Assembly: GCA_927797885.1 (NCBI GenBank)
Contig: OV696605.1
Coordinates: forward strand, 2,393,157 to 2,457,156
Reading direction: 5' to 3'
DNA from: Gloeomargaritales cyanobacterium VI4D9
GTDB taxonomy: Bacteria; Cyanobacteriota; Cyanobacteriia; Gloeomargaritales; Gloeomargaritaceae
Length of the DNA stretch: 64,000 nucleotides
Positions 54,596 to 63,213 of this stretch are shown here, one piece after another. The translations under genes and the position numbers were made by a program. Positions within the stretch are counted from its first letter, which is position 1, and every line of letters begins with the position of its first letter. The notes below the pieces were generated by a model that had not been told where the DNA came from, searched no databases, and was given only the letters and a program-made list of their open reading frames with translations.

Positions 54596-55258
54596 GTGCG
54601 GTTTGCCGATTGGCTTCACGACCTGCAACGGTATCGGGTGATCGGGGTAGTGCGGGCGGGGGAACCGCAGTTAGCCTACCAGCGGGGAGCGGTTTTGGCG
54701 CAGGCGGGAATCCGGTTGATTGAAATTACCTGGGATTGCCCGGAGGCACATACAATTATTCCCCGGTTGCAGGTGGCGTACCCGGACTGTCGGGTGGGAA
54801 CGGGCACGATTTTAACCCAGGCGGATTTGCAGGCGGCGTTGGCGGTAGGGGTGGATTTTGTATTTACGCCCCACACGGATCGGGAATTGCTCCAGACCAG
54901 TTTGGCGGCGGGGGTGCCGTTGGTACCGGGGGCGTTCACCCCCACGGAAATTGTACAGGCGTACCAGTGGGGTGCCCCAGCGGTGAAGGTGTTCCCCATC
55001 GGTAGTGTGGGGGGGGCGAGCTATCTACGGCAATTGCGGGCACCCTTGGGGCATATCCCCTTGATCCCCACCGGGGGGGTGACCCGTGCCAATGCGGGGG
55101 AAATGCTCGCCGCTGGTGCCATCGCCGTGGGGTTGAGCCGGGATTTGTTCCCGGAACCCTGGTTTTCCCAAGGGAATTGGGCAGGGCTACAGGGGGAATT
55201 GGCGGTCTGGCTGAAGAGCTTGGGGCTTACAGGGGTTGCAGGAGCGGGTTCGCCGTGA
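54596..55258 (+). CDS. eda: KDPG/KHG aldolase (Entner-Doudoroff)
   Basis: Class I aldolase of 220 residues that splits 2-keto-3-deoxy-6-phosphogluconate to pyruvate and glyceraldehyde 3-phosphate. The active site Glu is in RLIEITWDCPEA, the Schiff-base Lys in AVKVFPIGSVGG, and the phosphate site in IPTGGVTRANAGE. GTG start with a strong RBS. No edd (dehydratase) gene is nearby. Convergent with the DUF1517 gene, overlapping by about 30 bases. Other members of this family act on related keto-acids, so the substrate is probable but not proven. Confidence 0.88.
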   Translation: MRFADWLHDLQRYRVIGVVRAGEPQLAYQRGAVLAQAGIRLIEITWDCPEAHTIIPRLQVAYPDCRVGTGTILTQADLQAALAVGVDFVFTPHTDRELLQTSLAAGVPLVPGAFTPTEIVQAYQWGAPAVKVFPIGSVGGASYLRQLRAPLGHIPLIPTGGVTRANAGEMLAAGAIAVGLSRDLFPEPWFSQGNWAGLQGELAVWLKSLGLTGVAGAGSP

Positions 55259-56120
55259 CCAGTTCTTCCCGGGTGAGGGTATCCCCGTCCGCTTGGGGGA
55301 ACCAGATAATTTCCAGCGCCAGTAGGTCATCGGCACCGATACTGCCCAGGGTGGTAAGGCTGTTTTTCACATCCGTCAGGGTCTGGATCACGGGCAATTT
55401 CACCGGGGTCGTGGTTGCCACCAACAGGGTGACCAGCAGGTATTCCCCCGGCTCGGCGTGATTGAGGGTCACGGTCGGAGCTTGTACCGAGGCATTCACC
55501 AGGGTTTCCTGCTGGACTTGCGCCCGTACCCGCAGTGCCAAACGGTTAAATTCCGCTTCCGCCTGGTTGAGGGGCACCTTTTCCAGGCTGGTGTAGGCGT
55601 AACTCCAGTATTCCGGGTGGCGGAGGAGCGCCAAGGTCAACCCCTGCACCAATTCCACCCGTCCTTTGCCCGTATCCGCCCGGCTGGTTTGCGCCAATTG
55701 GTTCAGTTCCTTTTGCAAACTGCGGGCTTGGGCGAGGAGGGCGACCTGCATTTGCGCCACGGTGACGGTGGGGTTGAGGAGTGCCTGTTCCTGCCGCTGT
55801 TCCTGGAACCGTTGCACCGCTTGGACGATGAATCCCGCCACGCCCAGGAGTAAAATTATGGAAAATAAACCGCCGCCCCCGAAGAAGAAGGGGGTAACGA
55901 TGGGAAAGCCAATGCCGCCGCCCCCGTAATAGCCCCGGTTGTAGCTGTAGCTGGGGTTGGCACTGCGGCTGGGCAGACGGTAACTGCTGGTGGGCGGACG
56001 AAAGGAACCACCGCTAATGCGTCCGCCGGTACGAGCCGCCCAAGCAGGGGAGACACTGCTCAGGGTCAAAATGCCGACCAAAACCAAAAGGCATAAAATC
56101 CGTACAAAAAAGCGTTTCAC
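55227..56120 (-). CDS. DUF1517 membrane protein
   Basis: A 297-residue protein. Start GTG at 56120, chosen because AAGGTGG precedes it by about five bases. An N-terminal signal/anchor (ILCLLVLVGILTLSSVSPAWA) is followed by a Gly/Ser/Tyr-rich low-complexity stretch, a second membrane helix (FSIILLLGVAGFIVQAV) and a conserved C-terminal domain (YTSLEKVPLNQAEAEFNRLA, GEYLLVTLLVAT). The family is shared by cyanobacteria and chloroplasts; the role is not known. Confidence 0.88.
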   Translation of the reverse strand: MKRFFVRILCLLVLVGILTLSSVSPAWAARTGGRISGGSFRPPTSSYRLPSRSANPSYSYNRGYYGGGGIGFPIVTPFFFGGGGLFSIILLLGVAGFIVQAVQRFQEQRQEQALLNPTVTVAQMQVALLAQARSLQKELNQLAQTSRADTGKGRVELVQGLTLALLRHPEYWSYAYTSLEKVPLNQAEAEFNRLALRVRAQVQQETLVNASVQAPTVTLNHAEPGEYLLVTLLVATTTPVKLPVIQTLTDVKNSLTTLGSIGADDLLALEIIWFPQADGDTLTREELVTANPLLQPL

Positions 56121-56162
56121 GATAACCACCTTTATCCAGGGAATTCAGCTTCCGTATGGTTT

Positions 56163-57113
56163 CTATTGTAACGGGTCTGCCTGCCCCTGGTTTTCCTGGG
56201 CAATTTGTGCGAGTTGCCAGCGCAGGTCTTCCGAGAGGGAAATCAATTTGCCTAAACCCCGGATCAGCCGCTTCAGGTCTTCCCGGATTTGTGGGTCGCC
56301 AGTGATTTGATCCACGTCAGTGGCGACTTTGCGAAAGGCGACGAAGGTAGATTGCGCCGTATCCAGGGTTTTATTCAGACGCAATAAACTGCTCCGAATC
56401 GTCTGTTGATTGGTGCGAACCAAACCGGTCATGGTATCAGCGGCAATGCCAACTTTGTTAGCAGACCGATCTACCTCCTGGGCGGCGGCTTGCAACTCCT
56501 TGAAGGCGCTACGGGCATCCTGGGTGACCTGTTTTACATCCTTGGTCAACCCGCCCAATCCCTTGGTCACTTGCACTAAACTTTCCAGCAATTCGGAATT
56601 ATCCAATTGTTTAACAATCGCCGCAGTCGCCTGGATCAAGTCATCAAAGGTGGGGCTGGTCTGCCCTTCCAATTGGGCACCCTGGCAAACGATTTGCGCC
56701 CCATCGCAGTCCTGGCTTCGGGGACCCCCACCAATGGTCGCCACGTCCAAATCTTGTCGGGGGCTAATATCCACAAAGGTTTGACTGACCAACCCGCCGC
56801 TGAGGGCACGAAACTGGCTATTTTTGGGGATCAAAGTATTTTTATTCCCAATTTCTACCGTCACCAGCACTTGATTCACCCCCGGTTCAATCGCCACCAC
56901 CCGCCCCACATCCACCCCCCGCAGACGCACACTGGCTCCCACACTTAGCCCGCTGGCATGGCTAAATGCCAATTGAAAACGGTAGCGGTTGGCACTGAGG
57001 GAGATATTTTCCACCCACAGCACCACGCCCACCAACACGGCAATGGTCGCCACAACAAATAAACCCAACAATCCTTCCCGTTGGCGGCGTGAGGGTTTGA
57101 CGGCGGTGGTCAT
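56163..57113 (-). CDS. Mce/MlaD-family lipid transport protein
   Basis: The 316-residue product has an N-terminal membrane helix (GLLGLFVVATIAVLVGVVL) followed by an MCE domain (YRFQLAFSHASGLSVGASVR, LRGVDVGRVVAI, ALSGGLVSQTFVDISPRQD) and a long helical C-terminal region with coiled-coil character (about 160-310). It is the cyanobacterial counterpart of chloroplast TGD2, the solute-binding partner of an MlaE/MlaF ABC lipid transporter; those genes are not nearby. The ATG at 57113 is the start; an upstream frame lies in a family C repeat. Confidence 0.88.
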   Translation of the reverse strand: MTTAVKPSRRQREGLLGLFVVATIAVLVGVVLWVENISLSANRYRFQLAFSHASGLSVGASVRLRGVDVGRVVAIEPGVNQVLVTVEIGNKNTLIPKNSQFRALSGGLVSQTFVDISPRQDLDVATIGGGPRSQDCDGAQIVCQGAQLEGQTSPTFDDLIQATAAIVKQLDNSELLESLVQVTKGLGGLTKDVKQVTQDARSAFKELQAAAQEVDRSANKVGIAADTMTGLVRTNQQTIRSSLLRLNKTLDTAQSTFVAFRKVATDVDQITGDPQIREDLKRLIRGLGKLISLSEDLRWQLAQIAQENQGQADPLQ

Positions 57114-57150
57114 GGAGCGATGTTCCTCAAGTTTGTTTTCAGTATAACGG

Positions 57151-57266
57151 CATAAAGGCAATTCATGGTTATTGAGAGTAACCCCTACGTCGTTGATAAT
57201 TGCCAACGAAAGAATGGGGCTTCCGAGCCTGTCATGTAAGTGCAAAAACCAGTAAATAGAGGTTCC
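57151..57266. repeat. Inverted-repeat element family C, copy 3
   Basis: About 116 bases between the MlaD and membrane-protein genes. Shares GGTTATTGAGAGTAACCCC, GTTGATAATTGCCAACG and GGGGCTTCCGAGCCTGTC with the other copies, and ends in AATAGAGGTTCC. Confidence 0.65.
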
Positions 57267-57388
57267 TTTTTTTTCAATCTCTCTCTGTCAATTTTCTCCA
57301 ACGCCACCAATACCCTTTCCCAACTTTCTCCTAACTTTGGGGTCACATGATGGGCATCCCATTCCATAGGGGAACAGGTCGCAGTCTT

Positions 57389-58945
57389 TCATTTTCTTTG
57401 AAATAGCTGGTAAAAGGTATTATTAACGATAACTTCAAAGTTATTAAATGATTTGTTGTCATCCAGTCTGCGGGTTAGGGTATGAGGATGACGATTCGTC
57501 CGCACAGGAGTCGAGGCGTTTTGACCAATGTCAGCATTCAAAGCTTGATCAAAAATAGGTTGTATCCCCGTTTCTCGACGCACCAAAATATAGTCAACTT
57601 GCTCTTCCGGTTGACTCAAGGCAAGACTGAATTCGTATTGATGAGGTAGGATAAATATATGGGAATCTTGCAGTAGATAAATAAAGCTAAAATTCACCGC
57701 ATCATCTAACAAAACTTTCTGCCCTGGACGCAATCGCTGAAATAGGGTATTGGCGATTTCCTGCTGGTCTAATTCCCTCTGTCGCCAACGAAAGACAGCT
57801 CCAGTTTTGGGAATACTTTGACCAGTGACTTGCCGCCAAACTAAACTTTCATTGGGAATAAACCAATTGCGATTTAATGAACTTCCAGTCAGATATACAC
57901 TTAAAGTCAAACTAAAAACAATCAACAAAATAAATTTTGAATTTAGTCGGTCAAATTGTAGCAACGTGACTGGAATCAAGGTCAAAAATGCGCCGAAAAC
58001 AGCCACTTGTGGCAAAAAATTATTTTGCCAAAACATAATGATTAGCAATAAAATCGGTGAAAGCATCAGTATGATCCTGGCTACTAAAAAATTTCTGATT
58101 TTATAAAAAACCCAAAGGCATAGCACATAATAAACTGGCAGGGTTCTTCCCATCCAAACAAAACTCGCCCCGAGAGCCTGTAATCCTGGTGCTGGTTCCA
58201 GCAAAAACTCCAGACTCGACCACCGTAAACCATTACCGGAAGCATAGGTAAAATAAAACGGGTTATCACTAATTAGCCAGTTCACATAGAGAAAACCAGC
58301 GATACTCACCGCACTCATAAACCCAGTAACGATGACCAGAGTAGATTTGAGTTGTAGATGATCACTCTGAACAGAAAACCAAGATAAAATCATAAAAACT
58401 GGAAGCAAAAACCAGAATTCGTAACGCAGGAGAAATAGCGGAGCTAAGGTTAAACCCAATAATACTAAATTGACGCTCAGAGGATATTTGCGGTCACGGG
58501 GATTAATTAAATGCCAGTACAAAAGCAGACTCAATCCGAAGAATAAACCCACTGCCGTCCAGGTAGGACTTGTCATTAACATAACCCAAAAAGCAGGATT
58601 AATGATCAGCAAAATTAGGATGATTCCTCGCCATAACCAACCACATGGCAATTGACGCACCAACCAGAGGAGAAACCCGACTAAACCCGTACCGATCAAA
58701 GCTTGGGTAGAAATGGGTGAACCCAACAGCATTGTTAGATAGATTAAAAAAGGGGGAAATGCGAATCCAATTGCGCTCAAACGGGGGTCAGGGCCTTGGG
58801 CTGCAATGATTGCCTTAGCACCAATAAATTGAAATTCTAAGCCCAGCAAATTCTGGGTGTCTAAAAATATTAGGATACTTGCCAAAGTGATGCTTACGAC
58901 TGCGCCAATTCCAAAATCACGCCAGAAGACAGGCAAAGAACTCAT
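57389..58945 (-). CDS. Polytopic membrane protein of unknown function
   Basis: About 518 residues with roughly ten to twelve hydrophobic segments in the first 370 and a soluble C-terminal part (QELDQQEIANTLFQ-type helix then LLDDAVNFSFIYLLQD and HIFILPHQYEFSLAL). The layout resembles GT-C type (dolichol-linked or PMT-like) transferases or their relatives, but no diagnostic DxD/ExD in the first loop could be confirmed, although GPDPRLS lies at the first loop. GAGG eight bases upstream supports the ATG at 58945. AT-rich compared with neighbours. Confidence 0.7.
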   Translation of the reverse strand: MSSLPVFWRDFGIGAVVSITLASILIFLDTQNLLGLEFQFIGAKAIIAAQGPDPRLSAIGFAFPPFLIYLTMLLGSPISTQALIGTGLVGFLLWLVRQLPCGWLWRGIILILLIINPAFWVMLMTSPTWTAVGLFFGLSLLLYWHLINPRDRKYPLSVNLVLLGLTLAPLFLLRYEFWFLLPVFMILSWFSVQSDHLQLKSTLVIVTGFMSAVSIAGFLYVNWLISDNPFYFTYASGNGLRWSSLEFLLEPAPGLQALGASFVWMGRTLPVYYVLCLWVFYKIRNFLVARIILMLSPILLLIIMFWQNNFLPQVAVFGAFLTLIPVTLLQFDRLNSKFILLIVFSLTLSVYLTGSSLNRNWFIPNESLVWRQVTGQSIPKTGAVFRWRQRELDQQEIANTLFQRLRPGQKVLLDDAVNFSFIYLLQDSHIFILPHQYEFSLALSQPEEQVDYILVRRETGIQPIFDQALNADIGQNASTPVRTNRHPHTLTRRLDDNKSFNNFEVIVNNTFYQLFQRK

Positions 58946-59013
58946 AATCATAACCTCTAATAATGTAAAACTATTTCCTGATTTTACGAGAAAAATTCTT
59001 AAAAATCTAGGGC

Positions 59014-60867
59014 TTATGCCTTCTCCAAATCAAACCAAAAGCTACTACCGATACCCACTTCGCTGATCAAATGGATGTCCGTATGATGCTTCTGAAGAAT
59101 ATTTTGTACAATGGATAGCCCCAAGCCAGTTCCCTCCAGGGTATGAACACGATTTTCCACCCGGAAAAAACGACCAAAAATTGCCTCCTGATGCTCCGGT
59201 GGAATACCAATTCCCGTATCACTTACCTCCACCCGCACCCGACCCTCCCAGGGGTACGCCCACAGGATGACATAGCCACCAGCAGGGGTAAATTTGAGCG
59301 CATTGCCTATCAAATTCGCTAAAACCTGAAGCAGTAAATCGTAATGTCCAAGTACATCAGGCAAATCCGGTTCAACGACGGCGGCAAGATGGATTTCCTT
59401 ATCCTTAGCCGTGAGGCGATGTGCCCGCAAGGTCTGTTCAATAACGGCACTGAGGGACGTGGGGGTCAGGGGATAGGGTTTGCCAGATTCCAGACGGGAA
59501 ATGTCCAACACGTCATTCACTAAGCGGGTTAAACGGTCGGTTTCCCGGTTAGCCGTTTCCAGGAAATCTCGCTTCTGTTCTTCATTCAAACTATGGCCAT
59601 ACTCGTAAAGAGTTTCGATGAATGATTTAATATTAAACAGTGGTGTGCGTAACTCATGGGAAACATTACTGATAAAGTGGCTTTTCGCTTCGTTTAACTC
59701 CATCTCCCGGGTCACATCTTGGACGGTGATGGCAATCCCTTGTAATTGATTCCGTACCTGGTCGAAAACAGTGGTCAGTAGCACTTTAACCGTACATTTA
59801 TAAGGGGACTGAAGGTTAATACAAAACTCTGTGGGTTCCCCATTGGCTTCCCCAGATTGGGTTAGTTCCTCCAAGGGTTGAATAAGTTTTTCAGCGACTG
59901 GTTCTGGTAGGACATTAAATACAACCTGACCCAAAACGTCTTGTCCTGACCAACCAAAGATTTTCTCGGCGGTGGGGTTGACTAAAACAATTTTTAATTC
60001 CCGATCCAAAAGAATTGCTCCATCGGCAATTGTGGACATGAGGGTATCAAGTTTAGCTTTTTGGGCGGTCAACTCCTCAATATTTTGTTCTTCATAGTGG
60101 GCGAGTCGTTCTGCCATTTCATTGAAACTGACAATTAATTCCCCGAATTCTCCCCCAAACGGTAAATCAATCCGTTGACGAAAATTCCCAGAAGTTATGT
60201 TTTTTACCCCCACCAATAATTCCCGAATAGGACGGGTGATGGTGACCGCATTAAATACCCCTCCCAAAATCACTAAAATCCAGATGGAAATAAACACCGC
60301 TAAAGTGATATTGCGGGTCAGTAACGAAGCACTCAGAACCGTGGGGTTGGGATTAATCCCTAACGCTAAAATTCCTAAATATTTTTCATCCTGTACCAGC
60401 GGCACAAAGACATCGGCGATCAAACCATCTGGGGTTAAATGTTGACGCACAAAGGGTTGATCTGGTTCAGCCAATTCCGGGAGTTGGATGCGCCGCCGCA
60501 GGGTCAGGGAATTTTGCACTTCTACAGCAGAGAACGGAATCCCAAAATAAATTTCTCCCTGGGTGTCCGCATACAAAAGATAACGAATACTGGCGGTGCT
60601 GTTGTAGAATTTTTCTGATAACCGTGCCAATTCAGTGCGATTATCCTGGGCAACCAAAGGTGCTACATTCGCCGCCAATAACAGCCCCAAATCCCGCCCA
60701 AAACGGGTGTCATTCATGCGGGCATCCTGCTGGATACTGTTCACCGCCCAAAAAGTGAGCAAACTCATCAACAGCGAGACCACCAGCGTCGCCGCCGCCA
60801 TGAGCCGGGTTTGCAGGGTGAAATCAGACCACCAACGGACAATCGAAGCAGTCAGTTGCTGTAACAA
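59014..60867 (-). CDS. nblS: NblS/Hik33-type sensor histidine kinase
   Basis: A 617-residue kinase: N-terminal membrane helix (LMAAATLVVSLLMSLLTFWAV), periplasmic domain, second helix (ITLAVFISIWILVILGGVF), HAMP, PAS (ADGAILLDRELKIVLVNPTA), HisKA with phosphorylated His in SHFISNVSHELRTPL, and HATPase with N-box NLIGNALKFTP and G-boxes DTGIGIP and GTGLGLSI. The start FTLQTRLMAAATLVVS and HisKA sequence are those of the NblS/Hik33/DspA (Ycf26) family, which controls high-light, cold and nutrient responses and phycobilisome breakdown in cyanobacteria. Stands alone, as is usual; its partner RpaB is not here. Confidence 0.92.
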   Translation of the reverse strand: MLQQLTASIVRWWSDFTLQTRLMAAATLVVSLLMSLLTFWAVNSIQQDARMNDTRFGRDLGLLLAANVAPLVAQDNRTELARLSEKFYNSTASIRYLLYADTQGEIYFGIPFSAVEVQNSLTLRRRIQLPELAEPDQPFVRQHLTPDGLIADVFVPLVQDEKYLGILALGINPNPTVLSASLLTRNITLAVFISIWILVILGGVFNAVTITRPIRELLVGVKNITSGNFRQRIDLPFGGEFGELIVSFNEMAERLAHYEEQNIEELTAQKAKLDTLMSTIADGAILLDRELKIVLVNPTAEKIFGWSGQDVLGQVVFNVLPEPVAEKLIQPLEELTQSGEANGEPTEFCINLQSPYKCTVKVLLTTVFDQVRNQLQGIAITVQDVTREMELNEAKSHFISNVSHELRTPLFNIKSFIETLYEYGHSLNEEQKRDFLETANRETDRLTRLVNDVLDISRLESGKPYPLTPTSLSAVIEQTLRAHRLTAKDKEIHLAAVVEPDLPDVLGHYDLLLQVLANLIGNALKFTPAGGYVILWAYPWEGRVRVEVSDTGIGIPPEHQEAIFGRFFRVENRVHTLEGTGLGLSIVQNILQKHHTDIHLISEVGIGSSFWFDLEKA

Positions 60868-60992
60868 TGTCTTAGCAATAACGTATCAATCTTATATAAT
60901 ACGTTACAGAATTCGGTTGTGAGCATCACTGGCCTAATTCCAAGACGGCCAACCCTTTGTCATAATGGCAGTTAGCGTTATTAGGAATGCCC

Positions 60993-61253
60993 ATGCTTGC
61001 CCCTGAGACACTGACGCAATTAATTCAGACCCACCTCACCGATGCTCAGGTGGAATTACAGGATTTGACCGGTGGGGGTGACCATTGGCAAGCGGTGATT
61101 ATATCTTCCAACTTTGCGGGTAAGAATCAGGTACAACGCCACCAAATGGTCTATCAAGCTGTTCAAAGTGTATTACAAAGTAATGAGCTTCACGCCCTGA
61201 CGATGAAAACATTTACGCCGGAGGAGTGGAAGCAGAGCCTTCAGACATCCTAG
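60993..61253 (+). CDS. BolA-family protein
   Basis: An 86-residue protein (88 if the ATG at 60987 is used). LTQLIQTHLTDAQVELQDLT, then GGGDHWQAVIISSNFAGKN and RHQMVYQAV show the BolA fold with the conserved His and the Gly-rich loop. BolA proteins pair with monothiol glutaredoxins in Fe-S trafficking; grx is often adjacent in cyanobacteria but not here. Confidence 0.9.
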   Translation: MLAPETLTQLIQTHLTDAQVELQDLTGGGDHWQAVIISSNFAGKNQVQRHQMVYQAVQSVLQSNELHALTMKTFTPEEWKQSLQTS

Positions 61254-61277
61254 GAGGCTTTTCAAGAAGACAGGTTA

Positions 61278-61397
61278 AGGGTATCTCTATCAATTCACGG
61301 CGATTGAGAATGACCCCGGCGTTATTGATAATCGAGGAAGGAATGGGGCTTCTAAGCCTGTCGTGTAGGTATAAAAATCAATAAATAGAGGTGCCCT
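61278..61397. repeat. Inverted-repeat element family C, copy 4
   Basis: About 120 bases from AGGGTATCTCTATCAATT to AAATAGAGGTGCCCT, complete with terminal inverted repeats. Orientation opposite to copy 1. A degraded fifth copy follows at 61411-61490. Confidence 0.7.
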
Positions 61398-61410
61398 AAA
61401 AGTAGATGTG

Positions 61411-61490
61411 GACACCTCTATTGCTTCCTTCACAATTACCAATCATCTGGGGAGTACGCTCAATGGTCAGGAATTATTTAGGGGTGCCTT
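61411..61490. repeat. Inverted-repeat element family C, copy 5 (partial)
   Basis: Starts GACACCTCTATTGCTTCC and ends near TTTAGGGGTGCC; the interior ATTACCAATCATCTGGGGAG resembles copy 1. Shorter and more diverged than the others. Confidence 0.45.
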
Positions 61491-61510
61491 TGGGACAAAC
61501 CGCCCATGAT

Positions 61511-61520
61511 TTGCTATACT
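61511..61520 (+). promoter_or_regulatory. Extended -10 promoter of petL
   Basis: TTGCTATACT, an extended -10 element, is 29-38 bases before the petL ATG, giving a leader of about 20 bases with AAGAGA as a modest RBS. Confidence 0.55.
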
Positions 61521-61548
61521 AAATTTCGGTTGTAAAATACAAGAGATT

Positions 61549-61644
61549 ATGGCAAGCGTTCTTACCTACTTTGCCCTTTTGGGCAGCTTGGTTGCCTTTG
61601 CGGTGGGCGGTAAAATGCTCTTGAAAAAGGTGAAACTGCTTTAG
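61549..61644 (+). CDS. petL: Cytochrome b6f subunit PetL (probable)
   Basis: A 31-residue single-helix protein: MASVLTYFALLGSLVAFAVG followed by GKMLLKKVKLL. It has one membrane helix and a short basic tail ending in KVKLL. This matches PetL, the small peripheral helix that stabilises the b6f dimer: chloroplast PetL has the same pattern of Leu/Thr start, YxxLL, Gly and a final K-V-K-L-I/L. Other single-helix photosynthetic subunits (PetG, PetN, PsbM, PsaM, PsbT) do not fit. A good promoter precedes it. Short length makes the identity probable rather than certain. Confidence 0.7.
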   Translation: MASVLTYFALLGSLVAFAVGGKMLLKKVKLL

Positions 61645-62107
61645 GCAATCCCCTCTTGGGGTGGTGTAAGGCGGGTAATCCGGTGCTCCCCGATGGATCA
61701 TAGGGTTATAGGAGTGCTACGGCAACCCTAACTAAATTAAGATTAAAAATTAATAAAAATTAAAATTTAGGGTCGCAGGGCATCGCCCCGTTCTTGATTC
61801 TGAGTGGCCTTATTATTCCCATGAATTTTTTGGGGTGGTTGTGTGTTAATCCCATTTGAATTTGGCATAAGATTTTATACTTAACTTTCTTTATACTTGG
61901 AGAGCCAAGGGTCGCAGGGCATTGCCCCGTTCTTGATTCTGAGTGGCCTTATTATTCCCATGAATTTTTTGGGGTGGTTGTGTGCTAATCCCATTTGAAT
62001 TTGGCATAAGATTTTATACTTAACTTTCTTTATACTTGGAGAGCCAAGGGTCGCAGGGCATCGCCCCGTTCTTGGTTCTAAATAACTGTTTTATTCTGGC
62101 TCTTAAC
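61645..62107. other. Gap with 139-base tandem repeat
   Basis: After petL the spacer is AT-rich, then a tandem repeat (61771-62080) leads up to the convergent metallophosphoesterase gene. No gene recognised. Confidence 0.6.
61771..62080. repeat. 139-base direct tandem repeat, two full units plus part
   Basis: Units start at GGTCGCAGGGCA(T/C)(C/T)GCCCC: 61771, 61910 and 62049, exactly 139 apart. The first two are nearly identical over the full length (includes AATTTTTTGGGGTGGTTGTG and GAATTTGGCATAAG); the third is cut after about 31 bases. Each unit starts with the GC hairpin module found elsewhere. Confidence 0.85.
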
Positions 62108-63004
62108 CTAACTCCGGGAATACTCCAAAACCTGCGCTTCCGCTAGCTCCCCTGGTCTGGCTCCCACCTCATTAGTGAGGGTAATGACTGTAACTTCCGG
62201 CGGACAAAACAACCGCCCCGGCAAATAGGTGCCCAGCCCCCGATTCACATAAAGCTGATTTTGCCCCACCCGATGTAATCCCTCGCTCCATTCCCAGTGC
62301 AGAATCACCCGGTCGCAGTTTTGGTTGAACAAGGGGGAAGGAATCCGCCGCCGCAACCAACGGGGTATCCGTTGGAACCAGGTACGGGTACGGGCGGGTA
62401 AAGGCCCCAACCCCGGAATCACCACCTGCCCCCCGTGGGTGTGGCCAGACAGTTGCAAATCCACCCGCCACCGTTGCAAAACCTCGGCACTGTCGGGGTT
62501 GTGGGAAAGTACCAAGCGGGGCAATTCCGGCGGTAGGGATTGCAAGACTGGGGCGGGGCGAAATTCTTTGGACCAAAAATCCGCCAGCCCTACCACCGCC
62601 AACCCCTGACCCACCGGATAGGCCACCTGGTTCCACAATACCTGAATCCCTACCTGGGTCATGGCTTGGGTCACCACTTGGCGAGACTCCGGCCATTCAA
62701 TATCGTGGTTGCCCAGCACAGCATAGATGCCATAGGTCGCCCGCAATCGCCCCAAATGACCGCACAATTCCCCAATCGGGCTGGGGTCATCGGTGACGTA
62801 ATCCCCAGTTAATACAATCAAATCCGGTTGCTCCGCCTGGGCAGTAGCCAAAGCCTCATCCAATAGGGGTTTGCTCAAGCGCAGGCCGTCAAAATGGAAA
62901 TCGGAAAGTTGCACCAGGCGCAATCCCGCCAAAGCCAGCGGCAATCCCCGGATGGACACCGTCACCCGCTCAACCTTTAGGGAACCTGCCAAAAACCCGT
63001 GCAT
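62108..63004 (-). CDS. Calcineurin-like metallophosphoesterase (YkuE/LpxG type)
   Basis: About 298 residues. Metal motifs in order: LSDFHFD (D-x-H), LTGDYVTDD (GDxxD), VLGNHDIEW (GNHD), LSHNPD and SGHTHGGQV (GHxH), a complete dinuclear phosphoesterase site. C-terminal part is basic (RIPRWLRRRIPSP). Family members include UDP-diacylglucosamine hydrolases (LpxG) and YkuE-type enzymes; the substrate is not settled, though an lpxD gene exists in the window. I chose the ATG at 63004. Confidence 0.88.
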   Translation of the reverse strand: MHGFLAGSLKVERVTVSIRGLPLALAGLRLVQLSDFHFDGLRLSKPLLDEALATAQAEQPDLIVLTGDYVTDDPSPIGELCGHLGRLRATYGIYAVLGNHDIEWPESRQVVTQAMTQVGIQVLWNQVAYPVGQGLAVVGLADFWSKEFRPAPVLQSLPPELPRLVLSHNPDSAEVLQRWRVDLQLSGHTHGGQVVIPGLGPLPARTRTWFQRIPRWLRRRIPSPLFNQNCDRVILHWEWSEGLHRVGQNQLYVNRGLGTYLPGRLFCPPEVTVITLTNEVGARPGELAEAQVLEYSRS

Positions 63005-63213
63005 TGGCAACCCTCAGTATTACCTAGGTATCGTTACTTATTGTTAACTGATTTCCCTGGAATAAAAATTAAGGACTCTTTAATAAAAGATTGTTAAACG
63101 TTAAGCTGAGTGAGCAAACGCTCCCAATGATCCCCTGGGAATTGTTGATTGAGCGTCCATTGAGTACGGTCAGCGTCTGTACATTTTCTGGGAATTAAGA
63201 TTAAATACATTTT
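63005..63213. other. Gap upstream of ftsQ
   Basis: About 200 bases of AT-rich sequence between divergent genes. A possible imperfect hairpin (GAGCAAACGCTC, about 63112-63123) is seen, nothing else. Confidence 0.4.

Noticed and set aside
61771-62080. CRISPR-like array downstream of petL
   Set aside because: The repeat is a 139-base tandem unit without spacers of distinct sequence, so not a CRISPR array.
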